DNA of 64,000 nt. Source: Colletes latitarsis (lineage: Eukaryota > Arthropoda > Insecta > Hymenoptera > Colletidae). The stretch spans positions 16,510,001 to 16,574,000 of the forward strand of contig NC_135136.1 in assembly GCF_051014445.1 (NCBI RefSeq). The letters run 5' to 3'. This document shows, piece by piece, positions 23,931-36,948 of the stretch (position 1 is its first letter; the number at the start of each line of letters is the position of its first letter). Below the pieces are notes generated by a model, which was not told the DNA's origin, made no database searches, and saw only the letters and a program-made list of their open reading frames with translations. The position numbers and the translations under genes are program-made.

Positions 23931-25829
23931 GATCACGTAGCAAAGCGGTACCACATTAAAACAGTCAATTAAACCTTGTTTCGAACAATATTTTGAGGAT
24001 ATCGCATGTTAGGTCTAGGTTAGGCCTGGGATTTTCCCTCATCAGGCTCATACTTTCGCGTTTTTCATATACTTGTTGAACAGATCCTGGGTTTTTCTGG
24101 TTTCGATCACGTTGTATTGTGGTACCACACTGATACAGACCATTAAACCTGGTTTGGATTAATATTTTAATGGATAACACATGTTAGGTCTAGGTTAGGT
24201 CTGGGATTTGCCCTCATCAGGGTCATACTTTCGCATTTTTAACATACATGTTGAACAGATCCCTGGATTTTACTGGTTTGGATCACGTGGTAATGTGGTA
24301 CCACACTGAAACAGTCAATTAAACCTGTATTCCATCAATATTTTAGAGGATAACATATGTTAGGCCCGGGTTAGGTCCAGGATTTGCCCTCTTCAATCTC
24401 ATACATTCGCATTCTTCACATACTTCTTGAACAGATCCTGGGTTTTTACTGGATTGGATCACGTAGTAATGTGGTACCACACTGAAACAGTCGATTAAAC
24501 CTGGTTTCGATCAATATTTTTGAGGATAACGCATGTTAGATCTAGGTTAGGCCTGGGATTTTCCCTCATCAGACTCATACTTTCGCATTCTTCCCATACT
24601 TGTTGAACAGATCCTGGGTTTCTTCTGGTTTGGATAACGTAGTAATGTGGTACCACACTGAAACAGTCAATTAAACCTGGTTTCGATCAATATTTTAGAG
24701 GATAACGCATGTTAGGTCTAGCTTAGGTCTGGGATTTGCCCTCATCAGGGTCATAATTTCGCAGTTATAACATACATGTTGACCTGATCGGGGGGTTTTT
24801 CTGCTTTGGATCACGTAACAAATCGGTACCACATTAAAACAGTCAATTAAACCTGGTTTCGATCAATGTTTTAGAGGATAACGCAAGTTATGTCTGGGAT
24901 AGTTCTGGGATTTGCCCTCATCAGGCTCATACTTTCGCGTTTTTCATATACTTGTTGAACAGATCCTGGGTTTTTCTGGTTTTGATCACGTAGTATTGTG
25001 GTACCATACTGAGACAGACCATTAAACCTGGTTTCGATTAATATTTTAGAGGATAACACATGTTAGGCCTAGGTTAGGTCGGGAATTTGCCCTCATCAGG
25101 GTCATACTTTCGCATTCTTCACATACTTGTTGAACAGATCCTGGGTTTTTCTCTGGTTTGGATCACGTAGTAATGTGGTACCACACTGAAACAGTCGATT
25201 AAACCTGGTTTCGATGAATATTTTTGAGGATAACGCATGTTAGGTCGAGGTTACGCCTGGGATTTTCCCTCATCAGACTCATAGATTCGCATCCTTCACA
25301 TACTTGTTGAACAGATCCTGGGTTTTTTCTCGTTTGGATCACGCAGTAATGTGGTACCACACGGAAACAGTCAACTGAACCTGGTTTCCATCAATATTTT
25401 AGAGGATAACGCAAGTTAGGTCTGGGATAGGTCTGGGATTTGCCCTCATCAGGGTCAAATTTTCGCATTTTTCACATACTTGTTGAACAGATCCTGGAAT
25501 TTTTTCTGGTTTGGATCATGTGGTAGTGTGGTACCACACTGAAACAGACCATTAAAACTGGTGTCGATTGATATTTTAGAGGATAACACATGTTAGGTCT
25601 AGGTTAGGTCTGGGATTTGCCCTCATCCGGGTCATACTTTCGCATAATTCTCATACTTGTTGAACAGATCCCTGGCTTTTTCTGGTTTGGATCACGTACT
25701 AATGTGGTCCCACTCTGAAACAGTCCATTAAACCTGGGTTCGATCAATATTTTAGAGGATAACGCATGTTAGGGGTAGGTTAGCCCTGGGATTTGCACTC
25801 ATCAGGGTCATATTTTCGCATTTTTCACA
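23931..25829. repeat. Satellite related to the 16-17 kb block
   Basis: About 11 monomers. Two segments (from about 23830 and from about 24715) repeat the CACATTAAAACAGTC and TTTGAGGATAACGC context of 16480-16860. A one-base-short monomer (AATATTTTGAGGATATCGC, near 23987) is present. The extended 16-bp palindrome is at 25525-25540. No gene is seen. Confidence 0.86.
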
Positions 25830-28014
25830 TACTTGTTGAACAGATCCTGGGCTTTTCTGGTTTGGATCACGTAGTAATGTGGTACCACACTGAAACAGTC
25901 GATTAATCCTGATTTCGATCAATATTTTAGAGGATAACACACGTTAAGTCTAGGTTAGGTCTAGGATTTGCCCTCACCAGACTCATACTTTCGCATTCTT
26001 CACATACTTCTTGAACAGATCCTGGGTTTTTTCTTGTTTCGATCACGTAGTAATGTGGTACCACACTGAGACAGTCAATTAAACCCGGTTTCGATGATTA
26101 TTTTAGAGGATAACACATGTTAGGCCTAGGTTAGGTCTGGTATTTGCCCTCATCAGGGTCATACTTTCGCAGTTTTCAAATACATGTTGACCTGATCGAT
26201 GGTTTTTTCTGCTTTGGATCACGAAGTAAAGTGGTACCACCCTGAAACAGTCAATTAAACCTGGTTTCGATCAATATTTTATAGGATAACGCAAGTTAAG
26301 TCTGCGACAGGCCTGGGATTTGCCCTCATTAGGATCATATTTTCGCGTTTTTCACATACTTGTTGAGCAGATCCCAGGCTTTTTCTGGTTTGGATCACGT
26401 ACTAATGTGGTACCACTCAGAAACAGTCCATTCAACCTGTTTTCGATAAATATTTTAGAGGATAGCGCATGTTAGGTCTAGGTTAGGCCAGGGATTTGCC
26501 CTCATCAGGGTCATAGTTTCGCAGTTTTAACATACATGTTGACCTGAGCGAGGGTTTTTTCTGCTTTGGATCACGTAGTAATGTGGTACCACACTGAAAC
26601 AGTCAATTAAATCTGGTCTTGACAAAATATTTTAGAGGATAACGCATGTTAGGTCTGGGTTAGGTCTAGGATTTGCCCTCATCAGGCTCATACTGTCGCA
26701 TATTTCTCATACTTGTTGGCTAGATCCTGGGCTTTTTCTGGTTTGGATCACGTAGTAATGTGGTACCACACTCAAGCAGTTGATTAAACCTTGTTTCGAT
26801 CAATATTTTATAGGATAACGCAAGTTAGGTCTGGGATTTTCCCTCATCAGGGTCATATTTTTGCGTTTTTCCCATACTTGTTGAGCAGATCCCAGGCTTT
26901 TTCTGGTTTGGATCACGTACTAATGTGGTACCACTCGGAAACAGTCCATTCAACGTGGTTTCGATCAATATTTTAGAGGATAACGCATGTTAGGTCTAGG
27001 TTAGGCCAGGGATTTGCCCTCATCAGGGTCATACTTTCGCAGTTTTAACATACATGTTGACCTGAGCGAGGGTTTTTTGTGCTTTGGATCACGTAGTAAT
27101 GTGGTACCACACTGAAGCAGTCAATTAAATCTGGTCTTGATAAATATTTAAGAGGATAACGCATGTTAGGTCTGGGTTAGGTCTAGGATTTGCCCTCATC
27201 AGTCTCATACTTTCGCATTCTTCACATACTTCTTGAACAGATCCTGGGTTTTTTCTAGGTTCGATCACGTAGTAATGTGGTACCACACTGTAACAGACCA
27301 TTAAACCTGGTTTCGATTAATATTTTAGAGGATAACACATGTTAGGTCTAGGTTAGGTCCGGGATTTGCCCTCATCAGGGTCATACTTTCGCAGTTTTAA
27401 AATACATGTTGACCCGATCGAGGGTTTTTTTTGCTTTGGATCACGTAGTAAAGTGGTACCACACAGAAACAGTCAATTAAACCTGGTTTCGATCAATATT
27501 TTAGAGGATAACGCATGTTAGGTCTCGGTTAGGCCTCGGATTTGCCCTCATCAGGGTCATACTTTCGCATTCTTCACATACTTCTTGAACAGATCCTGGG
27601 TTTTTTCTAGGTTCGATCACGTAGTAATGTGGTACCACACTGTAACAGACCATTAAACCTGGTTTCGATTAATATTTTAGAGGATACACATGATAGGTCT
27701 AGGTTAGGTCTGGGATTTGCCCTCATCAGGGTCATACTTTCGCAGTTTTAAAATACATGTTGACCTGATCGATGGTTTTTTTTGCTTTGGATCACGTAGT
27801 AAAGTGGTACCACACTGAAACAGTCAATTAAACCTGGCTTCGATCAATATTTTAGAGAATAATTCATGTTAGGTCTGGGTTAGGTCTGGGATTTGCTCTC
27901 ATGAGGCTCGTACTTTCGCATATTTCTCATACTTGATGGCCAGAACCTGGGCTTTTTCTGGTTTGGATCACGTAGTAACGTGGTACCACACTGAAACAGT
28001 CCATTAAACCTGGT
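25830..28014. repeat. First copy of the alpha block (about 1.67 kb) and flank
   Basis: The segment 25830-27503 recurs at 29856-31529 and 33355-35028. The single-unit monomer marks it at 26825, 30851 and 34350 (offsets 4026 and 3499). 4026 is exactly 23 x 176 minus 22, with two single-unit monomers in the interval. Markers include CACTCAAGCAGTTG and GTACCACTCGGAAACAG. The flank 27530-28014 is repeated before 37120. Confidence 0.9.
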
Positions 28015-31000
28015 TTCGATCAATATTTTTGAGGATAACGCAAGTTATGTCTGGATTAGCTCTGGGATTTGCCATCATCAGGCACATACTTTCGCATACT
28101 TCTCATTCTTGTTGGCCAGATCCTTTTCTTCCACTGGTTTGGATCACGTAGTAATGTGATGCCACACTGAAACAGTCAATTAATCCTGGTCTTGATAAAT
28201 ATTTTAGAGGATAACGCAAGTTATGTCTGGGTTAGGTCGGGGATGTGCCCTCGTCAGGCTCATACTTTCGCATATATCTCATACTTCATGGCTAGATCCT
28301 GGGCTTTTTCTGCATTAGATCACGTAGTAAAGTGGTACCACACTGAGACAGTCAATTAATCCTGGTCTTGGTAATTATTTTAGAGGATAACGCAAGTTAT
28401 GTCTGGGTAAGTTCTGGGATTTGACCTCATCAGGCTCAGACTTTCGCGTTTTTCACATACTTGTTGAACAGATCCTGGGTTTTTTCTTGTTTGGATCACG
28501 TAGTAATGTGGTACCACACTAAAACAGTCCATTAAACCTGGTTTCGATCAATATTTTAGAGAATAATTCTTGTTAGGTCTGGGATTTGCTCACATCAGGC
28601 TCATTCTTTCGCATATTTCTCATACTTGATGGCTAGGTCCTAGGCTCTTTCTGGATTGCATCACGTAGTAATGTAGTACCACACTGAAACAGTCAATAAA
28701 ACCTGGTTTCGATCAATATTTTAGAGGATAACGCATGTTAGGTCTGGAATAGGTCTGGGATTTGCCCCCATCAGACTCATACTTTCGCATTTTTCACATA
28801 CTTGTTGAACAGATCCTGGGTTTTTTTCTGGTTTGGATCACGTAGTAGTGTGGTACCACACTGAAACAGCCGATTAAACCTGGTTTCGATCAATATTTTA
28901 GAGGATAACGCATGTTATGTCTAGGTTAGGCCTGGGATTTGCCCTCATCAGACTCATACTTTCGCATTCTTCACATACTTGTTGAACGGATCCTGGGTTT
29001 TTTCTGGTTTGCATCACGTTGTAATGTGGTACCACACTGAAACAATCAGTTAAACCTGGTCTTGATAAATATATTAGAGGATAACGCATGTTAGGTCTGG
29101 GATAGGTCTGGGATTTGCCCTCATCAGGGACATACTTTCGCAGTTTTAACATACATGTTGACCTGATCGAGGTTTTTTTCTCCTTTGGATCACGTAGTAA
29201 AGTGGTACCACACTAAAACAGTCAATTAAACCTGGTTTCGATCAAAATTTTAGAGGATAACGCAAGTTATGTCTGGGATAGGTCTGGGATTTGCCCACAT
29301 CAGACTCATACTTTCGCGTTTTTCACATACTTGTTGAACAGATCCTGGGTTTTTTCTGGTTTGGATCACGCAGTAATGTGGTACCACACTGCAACAGTCC
29401 ACTAAACCTGGTTTCGATCAATATTTTAGAAGATAACGCATGTTATGTCTAGGTTAGGCCTGGGATTTGCCCTCATCGGACTCATACTTACGCATACTTC
29501 ACATACTTGTTAAACAGATCCTGGGTTTTTTTCTGGTTTGGATCACGTAGTAATGTGGTACCACACTGAAACAGTCGATTAAACCTGGTTTCGATCAATA
29601 TTTTTGAGGATAACACACGTTAAGTCTAGGTTAGGTCTAGGATTTGCCCTCACCAGACTCATACTTTCGCATTCTTCACATACTTCTTGAACAGATCCTG
29701 GGCTTTTCTGGTTTGGATCACGTAGTAATGTGGTACCACACTGAAACAGTCGATTAATCCTGATTTCGATCAATATTTTAGAGGATAACACACGTTAAGT
29801 CTAGGTTAGGTCTAGGATTTTCACTCATCAGACTCATACTTTCGCATTTTTCACATACTTGTTGAACAGATCCTGGGCTTTTCTGGTTTGGATCACGTAG
29901 TAATGTGGTACCACACTGAAACAGTCGATTAATCCTGATTTCGATCAATATTTTAGAGGAAAACACACGTTATTTCTAGGTTAGGTCTAGGATTTGCCCT
30001 CACCAGACTCATACTTTCGCATTCTTCACATACTTCTTGAACAGATCCTGGGTTTTTTCTTGTTTCGATCACGTAGTAATGTGGTACCACACTGAGACAG
30101 TCAATTAAACCCGGTTTCGATGATTATTTTAGAGGATAACACATGTTAGGTCTAGGTTAGGTCTGGTATTTGCCCTCATCAGGGTCATACTTTCGCAGTT
30201 TTCAAATACATGTTGACCTGATCGATGGTTTTTTCTGCTTTGGATCACGTAGTAAAGTGGTACCACCCTGAAACAGTCAATTAAACCTGGTTTCGATCAA
30301 TATTTTATAGGATAACGCAAGTTAGGTCTGCGACAGGCCTGGGATTTGCCCTCATTAGGATCATATTTTCGCGTTTTTCACATACTTGTTGAGCAGATCC
30401 CAGGCTTTTTCTGGTTTGGATCACGTACTAATGTGGTACCACTCAGAAACAGTCCATTCAACCTGTTTTCGATAAATATTTTAGAGGATAGCGCATGTTA
30501 GGTCTAGGTTAGGCCAGGGATTTGCCCTCATCAGGGTCATAGTTTCGCAGTTTTAACATACATGTTGACCTGAGCGAGGGTTTTTTCTGCTTTGGATCAC
30601 GTAGTAATGTGGTACCACACTGAAACAGTCAATTAAATCTGGTCTCGACAAAATATTTTAGAGGATAACGCATGTTAGGTCTGGGTTAGGTCTAGGATTT
30701 GCCCTCATCAGGCTCATACTGTCGCATATTTCTCATACTTGTTGGCTAGATCCTGGGCTTTTTCTGGTGTGGATCACGTAGTAATGTGGTACCACACTCA
30801 AGCAGTTGATTAAACCTTGTTTCGATCAATATTTTATAGGATAACGCAAGTTAGGTCTGGGATTTTCCCTCATCAGGGTCATATTTTTGCGTTTTTCCCA
30901 TACTTGTTGAGCAGATCCCAGGCTTTTTCTGGTTTGGATCACGTACTAATGTGGTACCACTCGGAAACAGTCCATTCAACGTGGTTTCGATCAATATTTT

Positions 31001-34000
31001 AGAGGATAACGCATGTTAGGTCTAGGTTAGGCCAGGGATTTGCCCTCATCAGGGTCATACTTTCGCAGTTTTAACATACATGTTGACCTGAGCGAGGGTT
31101 TTTTGTGCTTTGGATCACGTAGTAATGTGGTACCACACTGAAGCAGTCAATTAAATCTGGTCTTGATAAATATTTAAGAGGATAACGCATGTTAGGTCTG
31201 GGTTAGGTCTAGGATTTGCCCTCATCAGTCTCATACTTTCGCATTCTTCACATACTTCTTGAACAGATCCTGGGTTTTTTCTAGGTTCGATCACGTAGTA
31301 ATGTGGTACCACACTGTAACAGACCATTAAACCTGGTTTCGATTAATATTTTAGAGGATAACACATGTTAGGTCTAGGTTAGGTCCGGGATTTGCCCTCA
31401 TCAGGGTCATACTTTCGCAGTTTTAAAATACATGTTGACCCGATCGAGGGTTTTTTTTGCTTTGGATCACGTAGTAAAGTGGTACCACACAGAAACAGTC
31501 AATTAAACCTGGTTTCGATCAATATTTTTGAGGATAACGCAAGTTATGTCTGGAGTAGTTCTGGGATTTGCCATCATCAGGCTCATACTTTCGCATACTT
31601 CTCATTCTTGTTGGCCAGATCCTTTCCTTCCACTGGTTTGGATCATGTAGTAATGTGATGCCACACTGAAGCAGTCAATTAATCCTGGTCTTGATAAATA
31701 TTTTAGAGGATAACGCAAGTTATGTCTGGGTTAGGTCGGGGATGTGCCCTCGTCAGGCTCATACTTTCGCATATATCTCATACTTCATGGCTAGATCCTG
31801 GGCTTTTTCTGCATTAGATCACGTAGTAAAGTGGTACCACACTGAGACAGTCAATTAATCCTGGTCTTGATAATTATTTTAGAGGATAACGCAAGTTATG
31901 TCTGGGTAAGTTCTGGGATTTGACCTCATCAGGCTCAGACTTTCGCGTTTTTCACATACTTGTTGAACAGATCCTGGGTTTTTTCTTGTTTGGATCACGT
32001 AGTAATGTGGTACCACACTAAAACAGTCCATTAAACCTGGTTTCGATCAATATTTTAGAGAATAATTCTTGTTAGGTCTGGGATTTGCTCACATCAGGCT
32101 CATTCTTTCGCATATTTCTCATACTTGATGGCTAGGTCCTAGGCTCTTTCTGGATTGCATCACGTAGTAATGTAGTACCACACTGAAACAGTCAATAAAA
32201 CCTGGTTTCGATCAATATTTTAGAGGATAACGCATGTTAGGTCTGGAATAGGTCTGGGATTTGCCCCCATCAGACTCATACTTTCGCATTTTTCACATAC
32301 TTGTTGAACAGATCCTGGGTTTTTTTCTGGTTTGGATCACGTAGTAGTGTGGTACCACACTGAAACAGCCGATTAAACCTGGTTTCGACCAATATTTTAG
32401 AGGATAACGCATGTTATGTCTAGGTTAGGCCTGGGATTTGCCCTCATCAGACTCATACTTTCGCATTCTTCACATACTTGTTGAACGGATCCTGGGTTTT
32501 TTCTGGTTTGCATCACGTTGTAATGTGGTACCACACTGAAACAATCAGTTAAACCTGGTCTTGATAAATATATTAGAGGATAACGCATGTTAGGTCTGGG
32601 ATAGGTCTGGGATTTGCCCTCATCAGGGACATACTTTCGCAGTTTTAACATACATGTTGACCTGATCGAGGGTTTTTTCTCCTTTGGATCACGTAGTAAA
32701 GTGGTACCACACTAAAACAGTCAATTAAACCTGGTTTCGATCAAAATTTTAGAGGATAACGCAAGTTATGTCTGGGATAGGTCTGGGATTTGCCCTCATC
32801 AGACTCATACTTTCGCGTTTTTCACATACTTGTTGAACAGATCCTGGGTTTTTTCTGGTTTGGATCACGCAGTAATGTGGTACCACACCGCAACAGTCCA
32901 CTAAACCTGGTTTCGATCAATATTTTAGAAGATAACGCATGTTATGTCTAGGTTAGGCCTGGGATTTGCCCTCATCGGACTCATACTTACGCATACTTCA
33001 CATACTTGTTAAACAGATCCTGGGTTTTTTTCTGGTTTGGATCACGTAGTAATGTGGTACCACACTGAAACAGTCGATTAAACCTGGTTTCGATCAATAT
33101 TTTTGAGGATAACACACGTTAAGTCTAGGTTAGGTCTAGGATTTGCCCTCACCAGACTCATACTTTCGCATTCTTCACATACTTCTTGAACAGATCCTGG
33201 GCTTTTCTGGTTTGGATCACGTAGTAATGTGGTACCACACTGAAACAGTCGATTAATCCTTATTTCGATCAATATTTTAGAGGATAACACACGTTAAGTC
33301 TAGGTTAGGTCTAGGATTTTCACTCATCAGACTCATACTTTCGCATTTTTCACATACTTGTTGAACAGATCCTGGGCTTTTCTGGTTTGGATCACGTAGT
33401 AATGTGGTACCACACTGAAACAGTCGATTAATCCTGATTTCGATCAATATTTTAGAGGATAACACACGTTAAGTCTAGGTTAGGTCTAGGATTTGCCCTC
33501 ACCAGACTCATAATTTCGCATTCTTCACATACTTCTTGAACAGATCCTGGGTTTTTTCTTGTTTCGATCACGTAGTAATGTGGTACCACACTGAGACAGT
33601 CAATTAAACCCGGTTTCGATGATTATTTTAGAGGATAACACATGTTAGGTCTAGGTTAGGTCTGGTATTTGCCCTCATCAGGGTCATACTTTCGCAGTTT
33701 TCAAATACATGTTGACCTGATCGATGGTTTTTTCTGCTTTGGATCACGTAGTAAAGTGGTACCACCCTGAAACAGTCAATTAAACCTGGTTTCGATCAAT
33801 ATTTTATAGGATAACGCAAGTTAGGTCTGCGACAGGCCTGGGATTTGCCCTCATTAGGATCATATTTTCGCGTTTTTCACATACTTGTTGAGCAGATCCC
33901 AGGCTTTTTCTGGTTTGGATCACGTACTAATGTGGTACCACTCAGAAACAGTCCATTCAACCTGTTTTCGATAAATATTTTAAAGGATAGCGCATGTTAG

Positions 34001-35028
34001 GTCTAGGTTAGGCCAGGGATTTGCCCTCATCAGGGTCATAGTTTCGCAGTTTTAACATACATGTTGACCTGAGCGAGGGTTTTTTCTGCTTTGGATCACG
34101 TAGTAATGTGGTACCACACTGAAACAGTCAATTAAATCTGGTCTTGACAAAATATTTTAGAGGATAACGCATGTTAGGTCTGGGTTAGGTCTAGGATTTG
34201 CCCTCATCAGGCTCATACTGTCGCATATTTCTCATACTTGTTGGCTAGATCCTGGGCTTTTTCTGGTTTGGATCACGTAGTAATGTGGTACCACACTCAA
34301 GCAGTTGATTAAACCTTGTTTCGATCAATATTTTATAGGATAACGCAAGTTAGGTCTGGGATTTTCCCTCATCAGGGTCATATTTTTGCGTTTTTCCCAT
34401 ACTTGTTGAGCAGATCCCAGGCTTTTTCTGGTTTGGATCACGTACTAATGTGGTACCACTCGGAAACAGTCCATTCAACGTGGTTTCGATCAATATTTTA
34501 GAGGATAACGCATGTTAGGTCTAGGTTAGGCCAGGGATTTGCCCTCATCAGGGTCATACTTTCGCAGTTTTAACATACATGTTGACCTGAGCGAGGGTTT
34601 TTTGTGCTTTGGATCACGTAGTAATGTGGTACCACACTGAAGCAGTCAATTAAATCTGGTCTTGATAAATATTTAAGAGGATAACGCATGTTAGGTCTGG
34701 GTTAGGTCTAGGATTTGCCCTCATCAGTCTCATACTTTCGCATTCTTCACATACTTCTTGAACAGATCCTGGGTTTTTTCTAGGTTCGATCACGTAGTAA
34801 TGTGGTACCACACTGTAACAGACCATTAAACCTGGTTTCGATTAATATTTTAGAGGATAACACATGTTAGGTCTAGGTTAGGTCCGGGATTTGCCCTCAT
34901 CAGGGTCATACTTTCGCAGTTTTAAAATACATGTTGACCCGATCGAGGGTTTTTTTTGCTTTGGATCACGTAGTAAAGTGGTACCACACAGAAACAGTCA
35001 ATTAAACCTGGTTTCGATCAATATTTTT
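28015..35028. repeat. Tandem pair of a 20-monomer higher-order repeat (3499 bp)
   Basis: Unit one is about 28015-31513 and unit two about 31514-35012, with the match continuing to about 35028. Landmarks shift by exactly 3499 bp: extended palindrome 28847 and 32346, single-unit monomers 28573 and 32072, 30851 and 34350. 3499 equals 20 x 176 minus 22 plus 1, consistent with two 165-bp-type monomers per unit. Few differences separate the units (for example GATCGAGGTTTTTTTC near 29166 against GATCGAGGGTTTTTTC near 32665), so the duplication is young relative to monomer divergence. Confidence 0.93.
28847..28862. repeat. Extended 16-bp palindrome AGTGTGGTACCACACT
   Basis: One change (GTAATG to GTAGTG) lengthens the usual 12-bp dyad to a perfect 16-bp palindrome. 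The same extended form is at 15350-15365, 25525-25540, 32346-32361, 37947-37962 and 41294-41309. The copies at 28847, 32346 and 37947 are related by segmental duplication (spacing 3499 and 5601); those at 15350 and 25525 sit in different monomer contexts and may have arisen separately. Confidence 0.85.
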
Positions 35029-35892
35029 GAGGATAACGCAAGTTATGTCTGGGTAAGTTCTGAGATTTGACCTCATCAGGCTCAGACTTTCGCGTTTTTC
35101 ACATACTTGTTGGCTAGATCCTGGGCTTTTTCTGGTTTGGATCACGTAGTAATGTGGTACCACACTGAAACAGTCGATTAAACCTTGTTTCGATCAATAT
35201 TTTATAGGATAACGCTAGTTAGGTCTGGGATTTTCCCTCATCAGGGTCATATTTTTGCATTTTTCACATACTTGTTGAGCAGATCCCAGGCTTTTTCTGG
35301 TTTGGATCACGTACTAATGTGGTACCACTCGGAAACAGTCCATTCAACGTGGTTTCGATCAATATTTTATAGGATAACGCAAGTTAGGTCTGCGGCAGGA
35401 CTGGGATTTGCCCTCATTAGGATCATATTTTCGCGTTTTTCACATACTTGTTGAACAGATCCTGGGTTTTTTCTGCTTTGGATCACGTAATAATGTGGGA
35501 CCACACTGAAACAGTCAATTAAACCTGGTCTTGATAGATATTTTAGAGGATAACGCATGTTAGGTCTGGGTTAGGTTTAGGATTTGCCCTGATCAGGCTC
35601 ATACTGTCGCATATTTCTCATACATCTTGAACAGATCCTGGGTTTTTTCTTGTTTCGATCACGTAGTAATGTGGTACCACACTGAGACAGTCAATTAAAC
35701 CCGGTTTCGATGAATATTTTAGAGGATAACACGTGTTAGGTCTAGGTTAGGTCTGGGATTTGCCCCCATCAGGGTCATACTTTCGCAGTTTTCAAATACA
35801 TGTTGACATGATCGATGGTTTTTTCTGCTTTGGATCACGTAGTAAAGTGGTACCACCCTGAAACAGTCAATTAAACCTGGTTTCGATCAATA
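35029..35892. repeat. Satellite junction after the 20-mer pair
   Basis: About five monomers. A second partial copy of the short-monomer context (single unit at 35219, CACTCGGAAACAG near 35325) immediately follows the last alpha block, then the sequence switches to the TCTGCGGCAGGACTGGG and TCTTGTTTCGATC types. It marks where the 20-mer register ends. No gene is seen. Confidence 0.84.
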
Positions 35893-36948
35893 TTTTATAG
35901 GATAACGCAAGTTAGGTCTGCGACAGGACTGGGATTTGCCCTCATTAGGATCATATTTTCGCGTTTTTCACATACTTGTTGAGCAGATCCCAGGCTTTTT
36001 CTGGTTTGGATCACGTACTAATGTGGTACCACTCAGAAACAGTCCATTCAACCTGGTTTCGATAAATATTTTAGAGGATAACGCATCTTAGGTCTAGGTT
36101 AGGCCAGGGATTTGCCCTCATCAGGGTCATACTTTCGCATTCTTCACATACTTCTTGAACAGATCCTGGGTTTTTTCTAGGTTCGATCACGTAGTAATGT
36201 GGTACCACACTGTAACAGACCATTAAACCTGGTTTCGATTAATATTTTAGAGGATAACACATGATAGGTCTAGGTTAGGTCTGGGATTTGCCCTCATCAG
36301 GGTCATACTTTCGCAGTTTTAAAATACATGTTGACCTGATCGATGGTTTTTTTTGCTTTGGATCACGTAGTAAAGTGGTACCACACTGAAACAGTCAATT
36401 AAACCTGGTTTCGATCAATATTTTATAGGATAACGCAAGTTAGGTCTGCGACAGGACTGGGATTTGCCCTCATTAGGATCATATTTTCGCGTTTTTCACA
36501 TACTTGTTGAGCAGATCCCAGGCTTTTTCTGGTTTGGATCACGTACTAATGTGGTACCACTCAGAAACAGTCCATTCAACCTGGTTTCGATAAATATTTT
36601 AGAGGATAACGCATCTTAGGTCTAGGTTAGGCCAGGGATTTGCCCTCATCAGGGTCATACTTTCGCATTCTTCACATACTTCTTGAACAGATCCTGGGTT
36701 TTTTCTAGGTTCGATCACGTAGTAATGTGGTACCACACTGTAACAGACCATTAAACCTGGTTTCGATTAATATTTTAGAGGATAACACATGATAGGTCTA
36801 GGTTAGGTCTGGGATTTGCCCTCATCAGGGTCATACTTTCGCAGTTTTAAAATACATGTTGACCTGATCGATGGTTTTTTTTGCTTTGGATCACGTAGTA
36901 AAGTGGTACCACACTGAAACAGTCAATTAAACCTGGTTTCGATCAATA
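35893..36948. repeat. Tandem pair of a 3-monomer unit (528 bp)
   Basis: Copies are 35893-36420 and 36421-36948. TTTTATAGGATAACGC starts at 35893 and 36421, and ACGCATCTTAGG at 36081 and 36609, both 528 bp apart (exactly three monomers). The two copies look nearly identical over the whole unit. The same trimer is present in less perfect form near 20.7-21.5 kb. Confidence 0.92.
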
